From Bimastos eiseni (lineage: Eukaryota > Annelida > Clitellata > Crassiclitellata > Lumbricidae): a stretch of 64,000 nucleotides of DNA. The DNA lies in assembly GCA_959347315.1 (NCBI GenBank), contig OY365807.1, positions 7,971,415 to 8,035,414 of the forward strand. Direction: 5' to 3'. The notes beneath the pieces were generated by a model. That model ran no database searches. It was not told the origin of the DNA and saw nothing but the letters and a program-made list of their open reading frames with translations. Position 1 is the first letter of the stretch, and each line of letters begins with the position of its first letter. A program made the translations under genes and the position numbers. Below are positions 1 through 12,981 of the stretch, piece by piece.

Positions 1-1168
1 TATGCATCAGTAATACAAATATGCTTCAGCAATACAGATATGCTTCAGTAATACAAATATGCATCAGTAATACAAATATGCTTCAGTAATACAAATATGC
101 ATCAGTAATACAGATATGCATCAGCAATATAGATATGCATCAGCAATATAGATATGCATCAGTAATACAAATATGCATCAGCAATACAGATATGCTTCAG
201 TAATACAAATATGCATCAGCAATACAGATATGCGTCAGCAATACAAATATGCATCAGTAATACAAATATGCATCAGCAATACAGATATGCTTCAGTAATA
301 CAGATATGCATCAGTAATACAAATATGCTTCAGTAATACAAATATGCATCAGTAATACAAATATGCTTCAGTAATACAAATATGCTTCAGTAATACAAAT
401 ATGCATCAGTAATACAAATATGCTTCAGTAATACAAATATGCATCAGTAATACATATATGCTTCAGTAATACAAATATGCTTCAGTAATACAAATATGCA
501 TCAGTAATACAAATATGCTTCAGTAATACAAATATGCTTCAGTAATACAAATATGCATCAGTAATACAAATATGCATCAGCAATACAGATATGCTTCAGT
601 AATACAAATATGCATCAGCAATACAGATATGCTTCAGTAATACAAATATGCATCAGTAATACAAATATGCTTCAGTAATACAAATATGCATCAGCAATAC
701 AGATATGCTTCAGTAATACAAATATGCATCAGCAATACAGATATGCATCAGCAATATAGATATGCATCAGCAATATAGATATGCATCAGTAATACAAATA
801 TGCATCAGCAATACAGATATGCTTCAGTAATACAAATATGCATCAGTAATACAGATATGCTTCAGTAATACAAATATGCATCAGCAATACAGATATGCTT
901 CAGTAATACAAATATGCATCAGCAATACAGATATGCTTCAGTAATACAAATATGCATCAGCAATACAGATATGCATCAGCAATATAGATATGCATCAGCA
1001 ATACAGATATGCTTCAATAATACAAATATGCATCAGCAATACAGATATGCATCAGCAATATAGATATGCATCAGCAATACAGATATGCTTCAATAATACA
1101 AATATGCATCAGCAATACAGATATGCATCAGCAATATAGATATGCATCAGCAATATAGATATGCATCA
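1..1168. repeat. 19-bp minisatellite array, about 61 units
   Basis: Head-to-tail 19-bp units of the form ATGCWTCAGYAATACARAT run from the first base to about 1168, so the left edge lies outside the window. Three main unit types recur: one with GTAATACAAAT, one with GCAATACAGAT and one with GCAATATAGAT. The Y and R positions are linked, so units are inherited as types rather than mutated at random. A 19-bp period cannot keep a reading frame, so the array is not coding. Confidence 0.97.
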
Positions 1169-1566
1169 GCTCACCTGATGGATTTTTAAACCAAGATTAA
1201 ACAGATCACACGCTCCGCTGGTTCGCTCGTATTGAGTGACTCCTGACATATGAAATCCTTGATAGCAAACTGATGTTTATCCTCGCCGTTGTTGATATTT
1301 GAGATGATGAATCCTTTCTGCGTATGATGGAAGTGAGCGATAATATCGGATTTGTTTGGTTGCTTTCGTTCCACTGATGATATTATTTATCACGGATTTT
1401 GTGTCCGTGTTGACGTTCGTTTACAGATCGCAAATTAGGAGTCTTTGTATCTATTACAACTCTCCACCTGTGGCCTTCCTATTGCATACATCTATGTATG
1501 CATACATTAATGCAAGACGTATGTAAACCGATGCATATGTATGTGCGAGTACATAGGTACGTAATG

Positions 1567-1720
1567 CATGTATCCATGTATGTATGTATGTATGTATGTA
1601 TGTATGTATGTATGTATAGATGGATGTATGTATGTATGCATGTATGTATGTGTGTATGCATGTATGTATGTGTGTATGTATGTATGTATGTATGTACGTA
1701 TTGATGTATGTATGTATAGA
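1567..1720. repeat. TATG/TGTA tetranucleotide microsatellite
   Basis: Near-pure tetranucleotide run of TATG with interruptions (GATG, CATG, GTGT). Open frames across it on both strands encode only repeated Met-Tyr-Val-Cys or His-Thr-Tyr-Ile and are not genes. Confidence 0.95.
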
Positions 1721-2619
1721 TTAAGTTACATAAGGCGGAGGTCTAAGTATTATCTTATGAGACCTTTCTTTCCTCGTCTCATTATTCAATGAATTACCTT
1801 GACATTTATTTTATTGAAATGTATACATAATGCATTCCATTCGTTGCTTATTCATGGATTCAAAAACTGTCTGCATCTGATTTGTTGACACCATTAACCT
1901 CGCCTAGATAACTAACCAATGGAGAACGAGAATTGAATTAAGTGACCGGACGCAGGATCAGCGACCTTCTCATTTTATATATCTCCTTCTGGCTTGAATT
2001 AATCCCTCACAATGGACGGGTCAGCCACACGGACCCTTCTTCTCCACTTGATTCTGTCACCAGTGTCTTCATTTTTCGATTTTAGAGTTTTCAGCTTCTT
2101 TTTATCCTCATCATTTTATGCCGAAACTAAAGAGGACGTTTTGAATCTAAGAAGTAGATACGTGAAGTGTAGTATTCCAGCTTGACTGGCATTCTGCATT
2201 CAAAACTACATGTACAGTAACTGTCAAACAGTTCTTCGACGGGATCCTCGTAGTTTTAGTTGCCTTGCTGTTACCCAGATAACCAGTGCCAACATTCTCA
2301 AATGCACTGTAGGCTCTCTTTTCCTCCTGTTATATCAGAGAATTTGTCATTATGCATGAGCGCTCTAGTCAGTCATCTTAAAAGTAACGCTGTGGATAAG
2401 ACTTATCTTGCCTGGTTGTATGTGTTAATTTCCTGCAGAGGCACTAGCATCATTACAGTTTTTACGAGCGTCCTGTCTGTCTGTTAACCTCCCGACGTCT
2501 TTTATAGTTTTCTACTGGCCAGGCATTATGAATGATTTAAGAGTGAACTTCAGTGATAATTATATCTGGGGAACGCACGACAAAGGCACAAGCAAGTGCT
2601 CTATTATACGACCGTTCTA

Positions 2620-2695
2620 TTGGACAGATAGATAGACAGATAGATGGACAGGTAGATAGACAGATAGATAAACAGACAGACAGATACAGACGTAC
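2620..2695. repeat. GATA/GACA imperfect microsatellite
   Basis: Mixed GATA and GACA tetranucleotides with several substitutions; about 75 bp. Confidence 0.85.
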
Positions 2696-3189
2696 GTAAC
2701 TTTCTGTCAGTTGGGCTGATGGAGAGATGGGCGAAGAGAACAAGACTAGTGGAAGGACAGAACGACAATAATACGACCATTCAGATGGGTAGAAGGACGT
2801 ACATGTAACAGTACGGACAGATATAATACTTAGAGCGTTTAATTAAAGAAGCACTATCATTCGGAATGTAATCTGAAATTCTACAGCGTATTCGTAATGG
2901 GAACAAATCAATGGGCTGCAGAGGGAAAGGCGGAGGGCATAGGAAGTCTCCCCATGGGTTTATAGTAGGGTAGAGGAAGCGTCGTTAAAAACGGGAAAGA
3001 CGGTTGAGGAAAGCAATGAAAATGACGAATGGAAAGGCGGATGTCGCTGGCAGAATAATGTTTTTTCTTGTCTCTGCTAATCTTCTTCAAGTTGCAATAA
3101 ATGAAGAAAGCAACGGACGTTGAGTACAAAAGGTCAACGCCTGACGATTCATAAACAACCATGTCCACGATAAAGCGATATATGAATGT

Positions 3190-3520
3190 ACAGGAAACAA
3201 ACTGACTTACTGACTAACTGAATTGAATGACTAACTTAATAACTGATGGACTGATTCATCAACTAATTACTTGGCAGACTGACTAACTCACTCATGCGGT
3301 AACTGAATCCCTTACTAACTGAGTAACATAATCACTGACTGATTGACTGACTGACTGATTGATAAATTGGCTGGCTGACTTACTGATTGACTCACTTACT
3401 TACTGACTCACTAATGCACTGATACATTCACTCATACGCACTCACTCGTTTTACTGTTGAATCCCTTTTTAATAGACTAACAAAAGCACTGGGTGACTGA
3501 CTGAATGACTGGCTGACGAT
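3190..3520. repeat. Degenerate ACTG/ACTA tetranucleotide region
   Basis: Old, heavily mutated CTGA/CTAA tetranucleotide tract. It is the same motif family as the nearly pure GACT arrays inside the lipase introns at 31.3 and 41.0 kb. Confidence 0.75.
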
Positions 3521-4662
3521 TGTTTTCACTGTCTCGTATCGATTTATCTTGGACTATTTTTAATCACTCTTCCTCTTTGCCCTCTACACCATAAATTATA
3601 TTGGAGCTATGAAAAGATTTTTCAGTTGCTTTGCGACTGAAGTCGTTGGTTGTAGAGGCGCTGCGCATGAAGGCCCGTTCATTTGGAATGACTGAACGAT
3701 CGACTGTAATGATTAATTAGACTTCAATGATAAGAGGAAGATGAATGACAGGGTCACGACCCAGTGCTGTGTTCGTCAAACACTAGCATTACTACGCAGG
3801 GCATAATTATCACAGACAGACGGATTCAAAGTTGATAAATTTCTTTCATATTTAGAGATGGCTGATTATATCGAAAAAATAAGCGCAAATTATAAGATAT
3901 TCTTTTATCGATCATTGAATCTACTAACGAAGAAAGGAAACACTGCTACGACGATCGAATAAATGTAAAAATATTCCAATATTAGTTCGAATTTAATAGA
4001 GGTTTTTGTGTTTCTTAAAAGCATATGAATGTAAAATAAAAAAACATGGACTCTGTGACATGCGTTGTGGCCCTCTGACGAAGTGGCTGGTACTCGCTGT
4101 CTACGGCAGACTCCAGCGCACTGTAGCGGCGTCTATTCGCTCGCTGTGCTACACACGAGCGTGACCCTAATGTTGAATGACGACAGACGGAACGAAATAC
4201 ATTTATCTCCATTTATTATTATTAATGAATTGAGGCACATTTGAGATAAATAATAGGATCTATCATCTATCCAGGATTGCTTGCATTGGGAGGGCAAGGG
4301 TTTATTCTGAGAGGCGCCACGTTCTATGGAAAAAATTGTAGCTATAACTTTGAATAGAGTTATATTTGAAATAATTACACATTTACATGTATCATGTATA
4401 GGCCTATGAATTTATATAGTTCTTTATAATAAACATCGCTGGTTATGAGTCATGACGAATATAGATAGCGTGGTCGTGTAATACTTAGTCGTGCCGTTGT
4501 CGTTCAGTCTAGTCTGTCTGTAGTAGACAACTGTACAGGCCTATACTATTCTAAATGAAACTGTTTCAAAGTGGCAAAATGTTCCGGATGAAACTGTTGT
4601 TGCATGTTCCTCCAGCACGTTTATGAATGGTATTCAGAGCCACTTACTTCGTTTTGATCAAC

Positions 4663-4745
4663 CAAGTTGATCAAAGAAAGCAAAGTTGATCAAAGAAAGC
4701 AATGTTGATCAAAGAAAGCAAAGTTGACCAAAGAAAGCAAAGAAA
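4663..4745. repeat. 19-bp tandem repeat, 4 copies
   Basis: The unit GTTGATCAAAGAAAGCAAA occurs about four times in tandem with single substitutions (AATG for AAAG, GACC for GATC) and ends in a partial AAAGAAAGC copy. It has the same length as the array at the window start but an unrelated sequence. Confidence 0.9.
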
Positions 4746-6004
4746 GCGAGTTCTCAATAGGAACTCGTTAATTGCCATGTAGATCGCATATGACTTTTAT
4801 TTTCAATCTCCTAATTGTACTTTCTGCAGTAGACGCAGATACAGGAAGAGTCCGATGATGTGCAATCATCATAAGTGCTCAGGTGCCATAGGGTAATCAG
4901 AAGGAACGTGTCTCAAGGTCTGCCCTGGCATGAGAGAAACGCCAGTAAAGACTCAGCAGGGTGATGAATTAGTTCGTGTATAGGGAGGCCTTCTTAAGCT
5001 TAGTGGAAACCTGATCGTGCAAGACAAATATGGGTTTCGTCTTCGTTAGTCCGACAACAGATGATAATTCAATGTGACACGCTTAATATTATTATCAAAC
5101 TGAGAGACAGCAGACAGAGAGAGGCAGGGAAAGGGGAAAGAGTGAAGAAACATGACTACAAAAAACAGCTGTGACCATCATATATATTGTATATATATAA
5201 ATGTAATATATATTGGGTAAATATAATGTTCGGTTCGTGGCCTTTTAGAGGCCGTGAAAGAGATGGAGAGACATGCGGGTCAATTCATTCCTTTGTGGAA
5301 ACTTGATATTGATGTCTCGACATAAAACAAATTGAATTTTCTCATCGAGATGTTTGGCAACTTTTAGAAATATGAATTCGTCGTATTTCATTAAAATTAA
5401 AGGCAGAGATGATGAAATGTTTATACAAATTCAATTTTTTATGTATGAAAAAAATTAATTTTTTATGTGTAAACAAATTTAATTTTGTCGCCCCTCTTGC
5501 TCGCCATGATGGGGTTCGGTCTTGGGGGCGCCATTAGGCCTATACAGCCCAGCGGGGCGGGAGGCGATGTTCCCATAGCTAAATTCACCGCTAGGTTCAA
5601 TATGTGAGCGAAGATCGTGCGTCGTAGCTATGATGAACACTGTTACCAAGTGCAAGTCATGATATTTTATTATCAAGGGGAAGACGGAAGATGGATGGGT
5701 GAATAAAAAGTTCCATTAAGTCACTCAATTCTCTCATATTTTTCGGACAGTGCCATTAAAGGCGGAACAAACAACTGATTATTCCAAACTGTGCAACATG
5801 ATTTCTCATGTTTCACATTAGATATTATACTTATCTGTTGTCTGAGTGCAAGTCATCAAAGTGCTTCGAAACTGTGAGTAGGAGTAGAATTGGTCTTTTT
5901 ATATTGAATTTTTTTTATGTGGCCTGCTTTATAATTCCGTCAACCTTGTAATTTTCAGGCTTACGAAACAAGTGCAGTACTAAACGAAGAGTTGAGTTTG
6001 TTAG

Positions 6005-6530
<526 letters not shown>

Positions 6531-6959
6531 ATTGCTTCTTATAAATGGAAAAGATTCATCATGGAGTTTGTTATTATAACCATGAATTTGCACTAGACAA
6601 ATGACGATTCTCCACCATAGCGTGTCTTAGATCTCATCAGTCACACACGGCTGATTAGATATTCATGAAAGACGGTTACAGCACTCTCGTTCGTTATATA
6701 TTTAGGCCTATAAATAGGGTGCTTGAGGAGAGGAACCAAGTAGAAACGTTTGCAATCAGAGCAATCATTCATAAAAGCAATTGAGAAGTCTTAGTCGTCC
6801 ATAAAAATATTATTGAAGACATCATAAATTAATTAATTATTTATATAAGTATGTACTTAATTGAACCGCCTGCAACGCACTGCGTGATCACTGCTCATCA
6901 TATATGAAATTTAACAGTCAAAAGAATCGGACAAATAATCTTTCTTTTTATAGTAGGAG

Positions 6960-7255
6960 CAGCACCGCTGCTGCTTATGAGTTTAAGATTCTTTTGCTTA
7001 TATGCACAACTGACTTCCTGTTCATCTTCGGGAGCTCGGCGCTTTCTTTGCTCTGCCACTTATGGCCAAATGCTCTTCACGATGGGTCGAACTTACACAG
7101 CGCTCCATAAAAGCTACTCTGTGCTTGGTTCGTCTCTCTGGAATAGGTTGCCTAGCAAACTCAATTATGCAGTCGCCATCTCATTATCAAAATCCAGAAC
7201 CATTTCTGTAGGTCTTGTACATTATATAATTATAAGACTTAGTTTGAATCCATGA
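6960..7255 (+). mobile_element. Relic of a non-LTR retrotransposon 3' coding end
   Basis: A plus-strand frame from about 6977 to 7255 contains Gly-Ser-Ser-Leu-Trp-Asn-Arg-Leu-Pro-Ser-Lys-Leu-Asn. This matches the conserved LWNxLP signature near the C-terminus of CR1/L2/Jockey-type LINE ORF2 proteins. No reverse transcriptase core is seen upstream, so this is at most a 5'-truncated, decayed fragment. The assignment rests on one short motif. Confidence 0.4.
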
Positions 7256-8326
7256 CACGCGCACGCTGTGTATGCACTGTCTGAAATTATGGTAAATGAT
7301 TAATTGTCATGGAACGGGTTCATATTGTGAAGCAATATGCTGGAGTTTTATTTATCCAGGAGAACCTGAATGTCAGGTGCAGACGATGTGGTCAAAACTC
7401 AAGTTACCTTTCTTTACCCTATAATTATAAGAAGAGATCGCGTGCGTATAGGCATTTCTGCAGATTGCCTGGTAAAATGCAAACCATACCAATAATTAAT
7501 TAATTAATTAATTAACTCATTTGTTAAGAGACATTTCGCAAGTAGTCTGGGTGGTTCCACAACCGGATCTGCCAGGCTGACCCCTCCATTGCGAGGGATT
7601 AATTCAAGCCTGAAGGAGAAATAGATATATTAAGGGACCTTAAAATTGTTTGCCTGCAAGGATACCTTACCACAACTCCGGCAGTTAAATACAGTTTTCA
7701 GACGATTGTAAGAGCTGTATGCCTATACTGAATCTCTAGCTGAAACAACACGTAAACACCAGATAGAAGGTTACTCTATGTGGTCTGCCAAAAGAGAACT
7801 ACAAATTCATTTAGACGTGTGGTAAAAATTCCGCAATTATTCTGGGTCGTTCCACAGCTGGATTCTCTAGACTCAAACCGAGATCCTAACTTCGATGCAC
7901 TGTGAAACAGTGAAACCAGCGGAGCAGGTCACTTCGAATAAAGTGAAACATGGCCAAATTTAGGAAAACCATCAACAATCAATTTTAAATGTATGCATTG
8001 TTTACCTATGTTTTCTTCTGCTGGGATTAACAAAATGATATTGAATTGTATTTACAAATCGACATCGCGTCTCACCCAGTACAACCTAATTAGTACGACC
8101 TAGTTGGCAGCGATCCTAGAGTAAAAAATCCCCGTGGGAAAACAAAAGTCTTAGTAGAAGAACAGAAGCAGAAGTATCGCCAATTAAATTCAAAGAACGA
8201 GTCGTTGATTATCGACTCTAATGTTGTCTTATACAACCCATAAAATATTGTGCTGATCCGTTGCTAAGTTGTTGTTGATCGATCTGAACCGTCGTCCTTT
8301 GTTCTCTGTTTTTTTTGCTCGTTCAG

Positions 8327-9882
8327 CGGAAGATGACGTCAAAGTGCGGAAACGGACGTTGACGGAAGTGACGTCAGTCAGCTCTGCTGGCGTCATTCCA
8401 AAGGCAAAGATTCGCACCATCAAGATGACATTCCTGATTGTTCTCAGTCAGTAATATCACTGGGCAAATATATATATACATATATAGCTATCATTACGGT
8501 GGAAGATATATTTAATAAATAATTAAGGCTTTCACTGGTTAGCGGATCTTTGTGATTCCTGGTATCATAATTATAGTCTAACTAGAATGCTTAGTTCAAT
8601 TGTGGTTCTATGCCTCATGAATGCAGTTCACAAAGAACATAATCAGGTATTTAAGTAATTATCCAACTGTTTCGACATTTCACAGCTTTCCACATGTCTG
8701 CCGTTCCGTTTATCTATTATCTATCTGTATCCATATGCCATTATACCTGTATATATATTATATATATATGTATATATATATAACATATATTTCGCAACAT
8801 CATCATCACCTGATTGGCCTGGGAGCAGTGGTGTGCTCTATAGGGGCCAGACGGGGACAGTGCCCCACCAACTTTGCCTGTGGCCCTCGAAACCCCTCCA
8901 AATTTCAGTCCACTTTCAGTTTTACAAAACAAGACATCCAACTGGCCCCTATAGGTTGCCCGGTTCCTCGGTGGTCCCCCGTTGAAAAGGCAGAGGGCCA
9001 TCGCTGGCTGGAAACGCCTCCGGGTGACCTATTGGAAGAGGCGCCATATTGACTTAGGGAACGAATGAATCATCATCATCATCGCCATAACTTCCTGACT
9101 CCCGCCATTTGACATTGACGACCGAGAATATGTTGCATCCAATCTTTCCTGGCGTGAGTCGGATGCTGTGTACTGTTCGCACCATTAGGCCTAATTAAGA
9201 CAGATCATGTCACATTCTCGTTCCAATTCTCTCCTCTCCTTTGGCCTCTCTATATTTCGCAACTTACGTGTTGGGCATCGTTTTGTTGTCCTCACCTGTC
9301 GTTCTCTATGCGTGGCTAAACCACAGGAGTCTGCATCATCTTTGCACCTGCGCTGACCGGCCAATTAATTTAACACCTTTTGTACCTCTATAATTGTCTC
9401 TATATTCCTGGAATGTTCGGAGTTTCCTTTGCCAATTCATTTCCGTTGCGAGGAATTTTTTCTCTTCATTGTACTTTTTTAATTGTCTTTCCGCATATCC
9501 ATTTCGACTAATTGGTTCACGCAATTCGTAATTACCTGCTTCTATTTGTCTTAATCAATGCATTGTGTTATCATATCATTATGTACCTCATTCGCCTCTG
9601 TATATTTACAAAGGCTGATCTCCAGCATAGGCGTATACACCTGTGTATGCGGATGGTGTTCATTTGAGACTATTGAGGTGTTCATTTTCAGTCTATTTAT
9701 AGCCCACTGTAGCTAAGAATATTCAATTGTGGGTTTTAGTTTAACAACATCGTGTGATAACAGGAATCAATTGCGCCGCCTTCCTTCTTTATCCAGGCTT
9801 GGAACTGGCATTAAGAGCGTGAAAGAAGTGGTGGAGTTAAGACTATTCAGTTACAAGTGTGAATTTGTGTACAGGTCGTTTG

Positions 9883-9951
<69 letters not shown>

Positions 9952-11876
9952 TCTCTTGCATTGCTTCTCGTGAGAGCGTCGTTATAAGCGAGGATTAGCT
10001 TTTTAGTCTAGACATCGGTTGTGTCTGTCAAATTCGCTTCACTTGCATAGATAACGAAGTCTTGTCGCAAAGGCTAAAGTTTTGTAGATTTGAATGTTAT
10101 GAATTGCGTGCAGATGAAAGTGGAATAGCAGAAACTGCCTTTGTTTGCACTAAGTTTGCTGTGTTTTCAATAATGTAATGTAACTGAACATTTATATAGC
10201 GCCCCTTCAGATGCCTACTCAGAGGTGCTGTGAGTGCGCTGCTTAAATGATGTTTACTGGCAAAGCTGTTTCAGTTGAGCGCACATAGTACCCTGCTTCC
10301 TGTTTCGCCCCATCAGATTTCAACTTGGTTTCTCTAAGTGATTACGGTTTTCATTGCGAAGCTATTAACGAATGATGTTTGTTTCTGTTTATTATGATAA
10401 TGGACCATTGAAGTAATTAGAATGAATGCGAGTCAAGGCCCTTGAGACAAATGCCATTGCTGTTTTAGTTTTCATTCTGTGCTGGAGTCCTTACTTCGTG
10501 TTCGATCTGCTGGATGTCTACGGACTGATCCCTAATGGTCAGGCGCGGTTGACCATCTCCTTCTACGTTCAGAGTCTCGCTCCACTGAACAGCGCAGCCA
10601 ATCCACTTATCTACGGATTCTTCAGCTCCAGGCTATGTCAGAACCTCAGGTTAGAAAAACCAACGAATCGCATTAACCCCATCTGCCGAACGTCTGCAAT
10701 TAATGATCAGTGTAAATTAATGATCTATGTAATAAACGATAATTGCAATTTCAATAGCGTGTTTGCTTTCTCGCCTTATCAGTTCCGGAGACGCCTTAAG
10801 ATTTTCCTGTTCACTGGGCAAGGCATGCAGAAACGCCCGTTGAGAGCGCTGCTAATTTTGAACGGCGCTATACAACTGTTCGATTGTATTACATTAGAGA
10901 AAGGAGGCAGACGCGAAACAACAGAGAGGAGACAAAAAAGAGACAAGTCTTGCCATTCTTTGTCTATTTCCTCTTCACATCTTTCTCTTTCTTCTTCTGC
11001 GTTTCCACTCTCTAACTCATTTCCAACTCCTCCTCCTGTTAATTCTTCTTCGTCTTCTCCTCCTCCTCTTCTTCTGGCAAATGGAACATTTTACGTATAT
11101 TTGATGTATGATATATGATTACGTAATATGATATATATATATATATATGATATATGATTACGTAATATGATGTATAATATTCATAATATTCAAACATATA
11201 TATATATACATATATTGGCGATTAGGCAAATACTTTTGGATAGGACAAGCTTCCTTAAAATTTGAAATTTAATTAATAATGTTCTAATTGAGCTCTGATC
11301 TACTGGCTTAGGAGGTGGGGTGGGATCTATTTACCTCCAGGGGAATTGTATTCGTGCTTCATCCTTCGTCCACGGTATCTCACGCATCTCTGTTTCCTTG
11401 TTCTTCGCCTCCTTCTTTGCTTTGTCTTTTAGCGTTTTTGTCTTTTAGTTTTCTTGTGTTCTTCAGTTCTCTAAACGCGTCACGTCTTCGCCTGTCGTCT
11501 TACTTCTTTTCCCTTCTGTATACTTTGCGCTTTTTCCACTCTGTCGTTTTGTCCGTTGGCAAACTATCTCCTCTCCCCCCCCCATCTCTCTGTCTTTTTC
11601 TCTGTCTATGTTTGTGTATGTATGCATGCCTGTCTGTTTGTCATTCTTGTTTTCTGTCCATCTACTTATCAATCTCCCTGTCATTTTCTTCTCTTTCTTT
11701 GTCTCTCTCTCTCTTCGTCTCTCTCTCCCTCTACCTCTCTCTTGATCAGTCTCTGTCATTCTTCTTACCTTTCCCTTCATCTCGTTTCTGTCTCTTCATC
11801 GTGCTTATCTCTATCTCTCTATCAGTCTATTCATAGGTTTCTTTCCAATCTCTTCGTCTCTCTTTCTTTTTCTGCC

Positions 11877-11915
<39 letters not shown>

Positions 11916-12981
11916 TTCTGTCTGTCTATCTATCTATTTCACACGTTTCAATTTCCCATTCATCTTCTAGGATTTTTTGTTCATTTCATCCAATATAGTT
12001 ATGCAATTAGATCTCTGTTCTGTCATCCTCCTGTATCTCACCATCCTTCTTTTCTTCTCCACCTTTTCCTCATCTTCTCCTGATTTTTCCACCTCCTCCT
12101 CCTCCTCCTTCCTCTTCTTTCCTTCTTCTCTTCCTCCACGTCACACTTCAATGTTCATCTCCACCGGATCCTATATCTCTTCCTCATCCTCTCCTTCCTA
12201 ATCTTCCTCTTTCTTCTCTTTTTATATGCTTCTTTTTACCCTCCTCCCTCTGCTGCTACCGCTCCTCCTCCTCCTCCTCCTCATCCTAACTCCTCCTCTG
12301 GCCAGCGCAATCGTAAAAATTCTCGTTATCACCATCTGTCATCAATCATCTGTCATCTACCATCTATCATCTGTCATTTGTTATCTGCCATCTGACCTTT
12401 GCTCCTCCGATCTCTTCTCTCGGTTCCATAGCGTGAGCTTCTTCACAGTCTTAATTCATCGTGGTCCTATTATCCTCCTCCTCATCGTCCTCTTCCTCCT
12501 CCTCCCCTCTTCTTCCCCATCTTCCATCACCTCCTCCTTCTCCTCCTCCTATTCTGTTTCTTCTAATTGTCTTGGTAGACGTCTTCCCTGTTTCAAGACT
12601 TTCAGCCACCGTCGCTGCCGTCATCACCATCATCACAACCATCCTCTGAACCCCGGACGGAGATGCTACACCTACTGCTGCTGCTGCTGTTGTTCACCTC
12701 AACCATCGTCGTCTGCGCATGACCGCAACACGTCTTTCTGTCTGTCGACCTATGCCCTGCCGTCGACGACGTCCTATGATCACATGGTCAGCGTTGGACC
12801 GGCGGCGGCGGCGGGCACTAGCCCTACGGCGGAGGGGGCGGCCGACCTCAGAGACAGTCTTTGTCCGAGAAGCAGGGCTAGGGCAACGACCGGCAGCACC
12901 CGGCTCCAGCTAAGCATAGACGGGGGCTTGTCGGCAGACACGAGAACGACGCCGAAGACAGTCTATGGCATAATTACCTGA
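8327..12981 (+). CDS. Class A neuropeptide GPCR (neuropeptide S / CCAP receptor group), last three exons
   Basis: Three exons join in phase: 8327-8446 (acceptor after a T-rich tract ending TTCAG; donor GTCAGT), 10469-10649 (acceptor TGTTTTAG, donor GTTAGA) and 12579-12981 (acceptor GTCTTGGTAG, stop TGA). They give 233 residues: the end of ICL3 (PKAKIRTIKMT), TM6 with CWSPYFVFDLLD, ECL3, TM7 with SLAPLNSAANPLIY, helix 8 (SSRLCQNLRRLPCF) and a 120-residue tail. The CWSPY and NSAANPLIY signatures, with the basic AKIRTIK entry to TM6, are characteristic of vertebrate neuropeptide S receptors and arthropod CCAP receptors, which are plasma-membrane peptide receptors. Exons for TM1-TM5 were not located, so the model is 5'-incomplete. 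A second acceptor at 12605/12606 is also in phase, but it would drop the conserved LRRxPxF. The tail carries His, Cys and Ala runs and is the least certain part. Confidence 0.8.
8749..8790. repeat. TA-rich dinucleotide tract
   Basis: Interrupted TA/TG dinucleotides; a shorter TA tract also lies at 8466-8486. It falls in the intron between the first two GPCR exons. Confidence 0.8.
9884..9946. repeat. (TA)n microsatellite
   Basis: A pure TA dinucleotide run of about 60 bp inside the GPCR intron. The Tyr-Ile repeat frame over it is not coding. Confidence 0.95.
11340..12560 (+). repeat. Long pyrimidine-rich tract in the GPCR intron
   Basis: About 1.2 kb of the plus strand is C/T-rich, with CTGT tetranucleotides at about 11877-11920 and TCC/TTC triplets at 12030-12290 and 12470-12550. 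It lies directly upstream of the acceptor at 12578. Several long frames through it encode only Ser/Leu/Phe-rich low-complexity sequence and were not accepted. Confidence 0.8.

Noticed and set aside
1..1168. CRISPR-like array
   Set aside because: Units are contiguous 19-mers with no unique spacers, in a eukaryotic context.
11315..12201. Several long Ser/Leu/Phe-rich plus-strand frames
   Set aside because: Low-complexity translation of a pyrimidine-rich intron; no domain and no splice support.
12461..12649. Poly-Ser frame before the last GPCR exon
   Set aside because: Repeat-driven frame in the intron; the exon begins after the acceptor at 12578.
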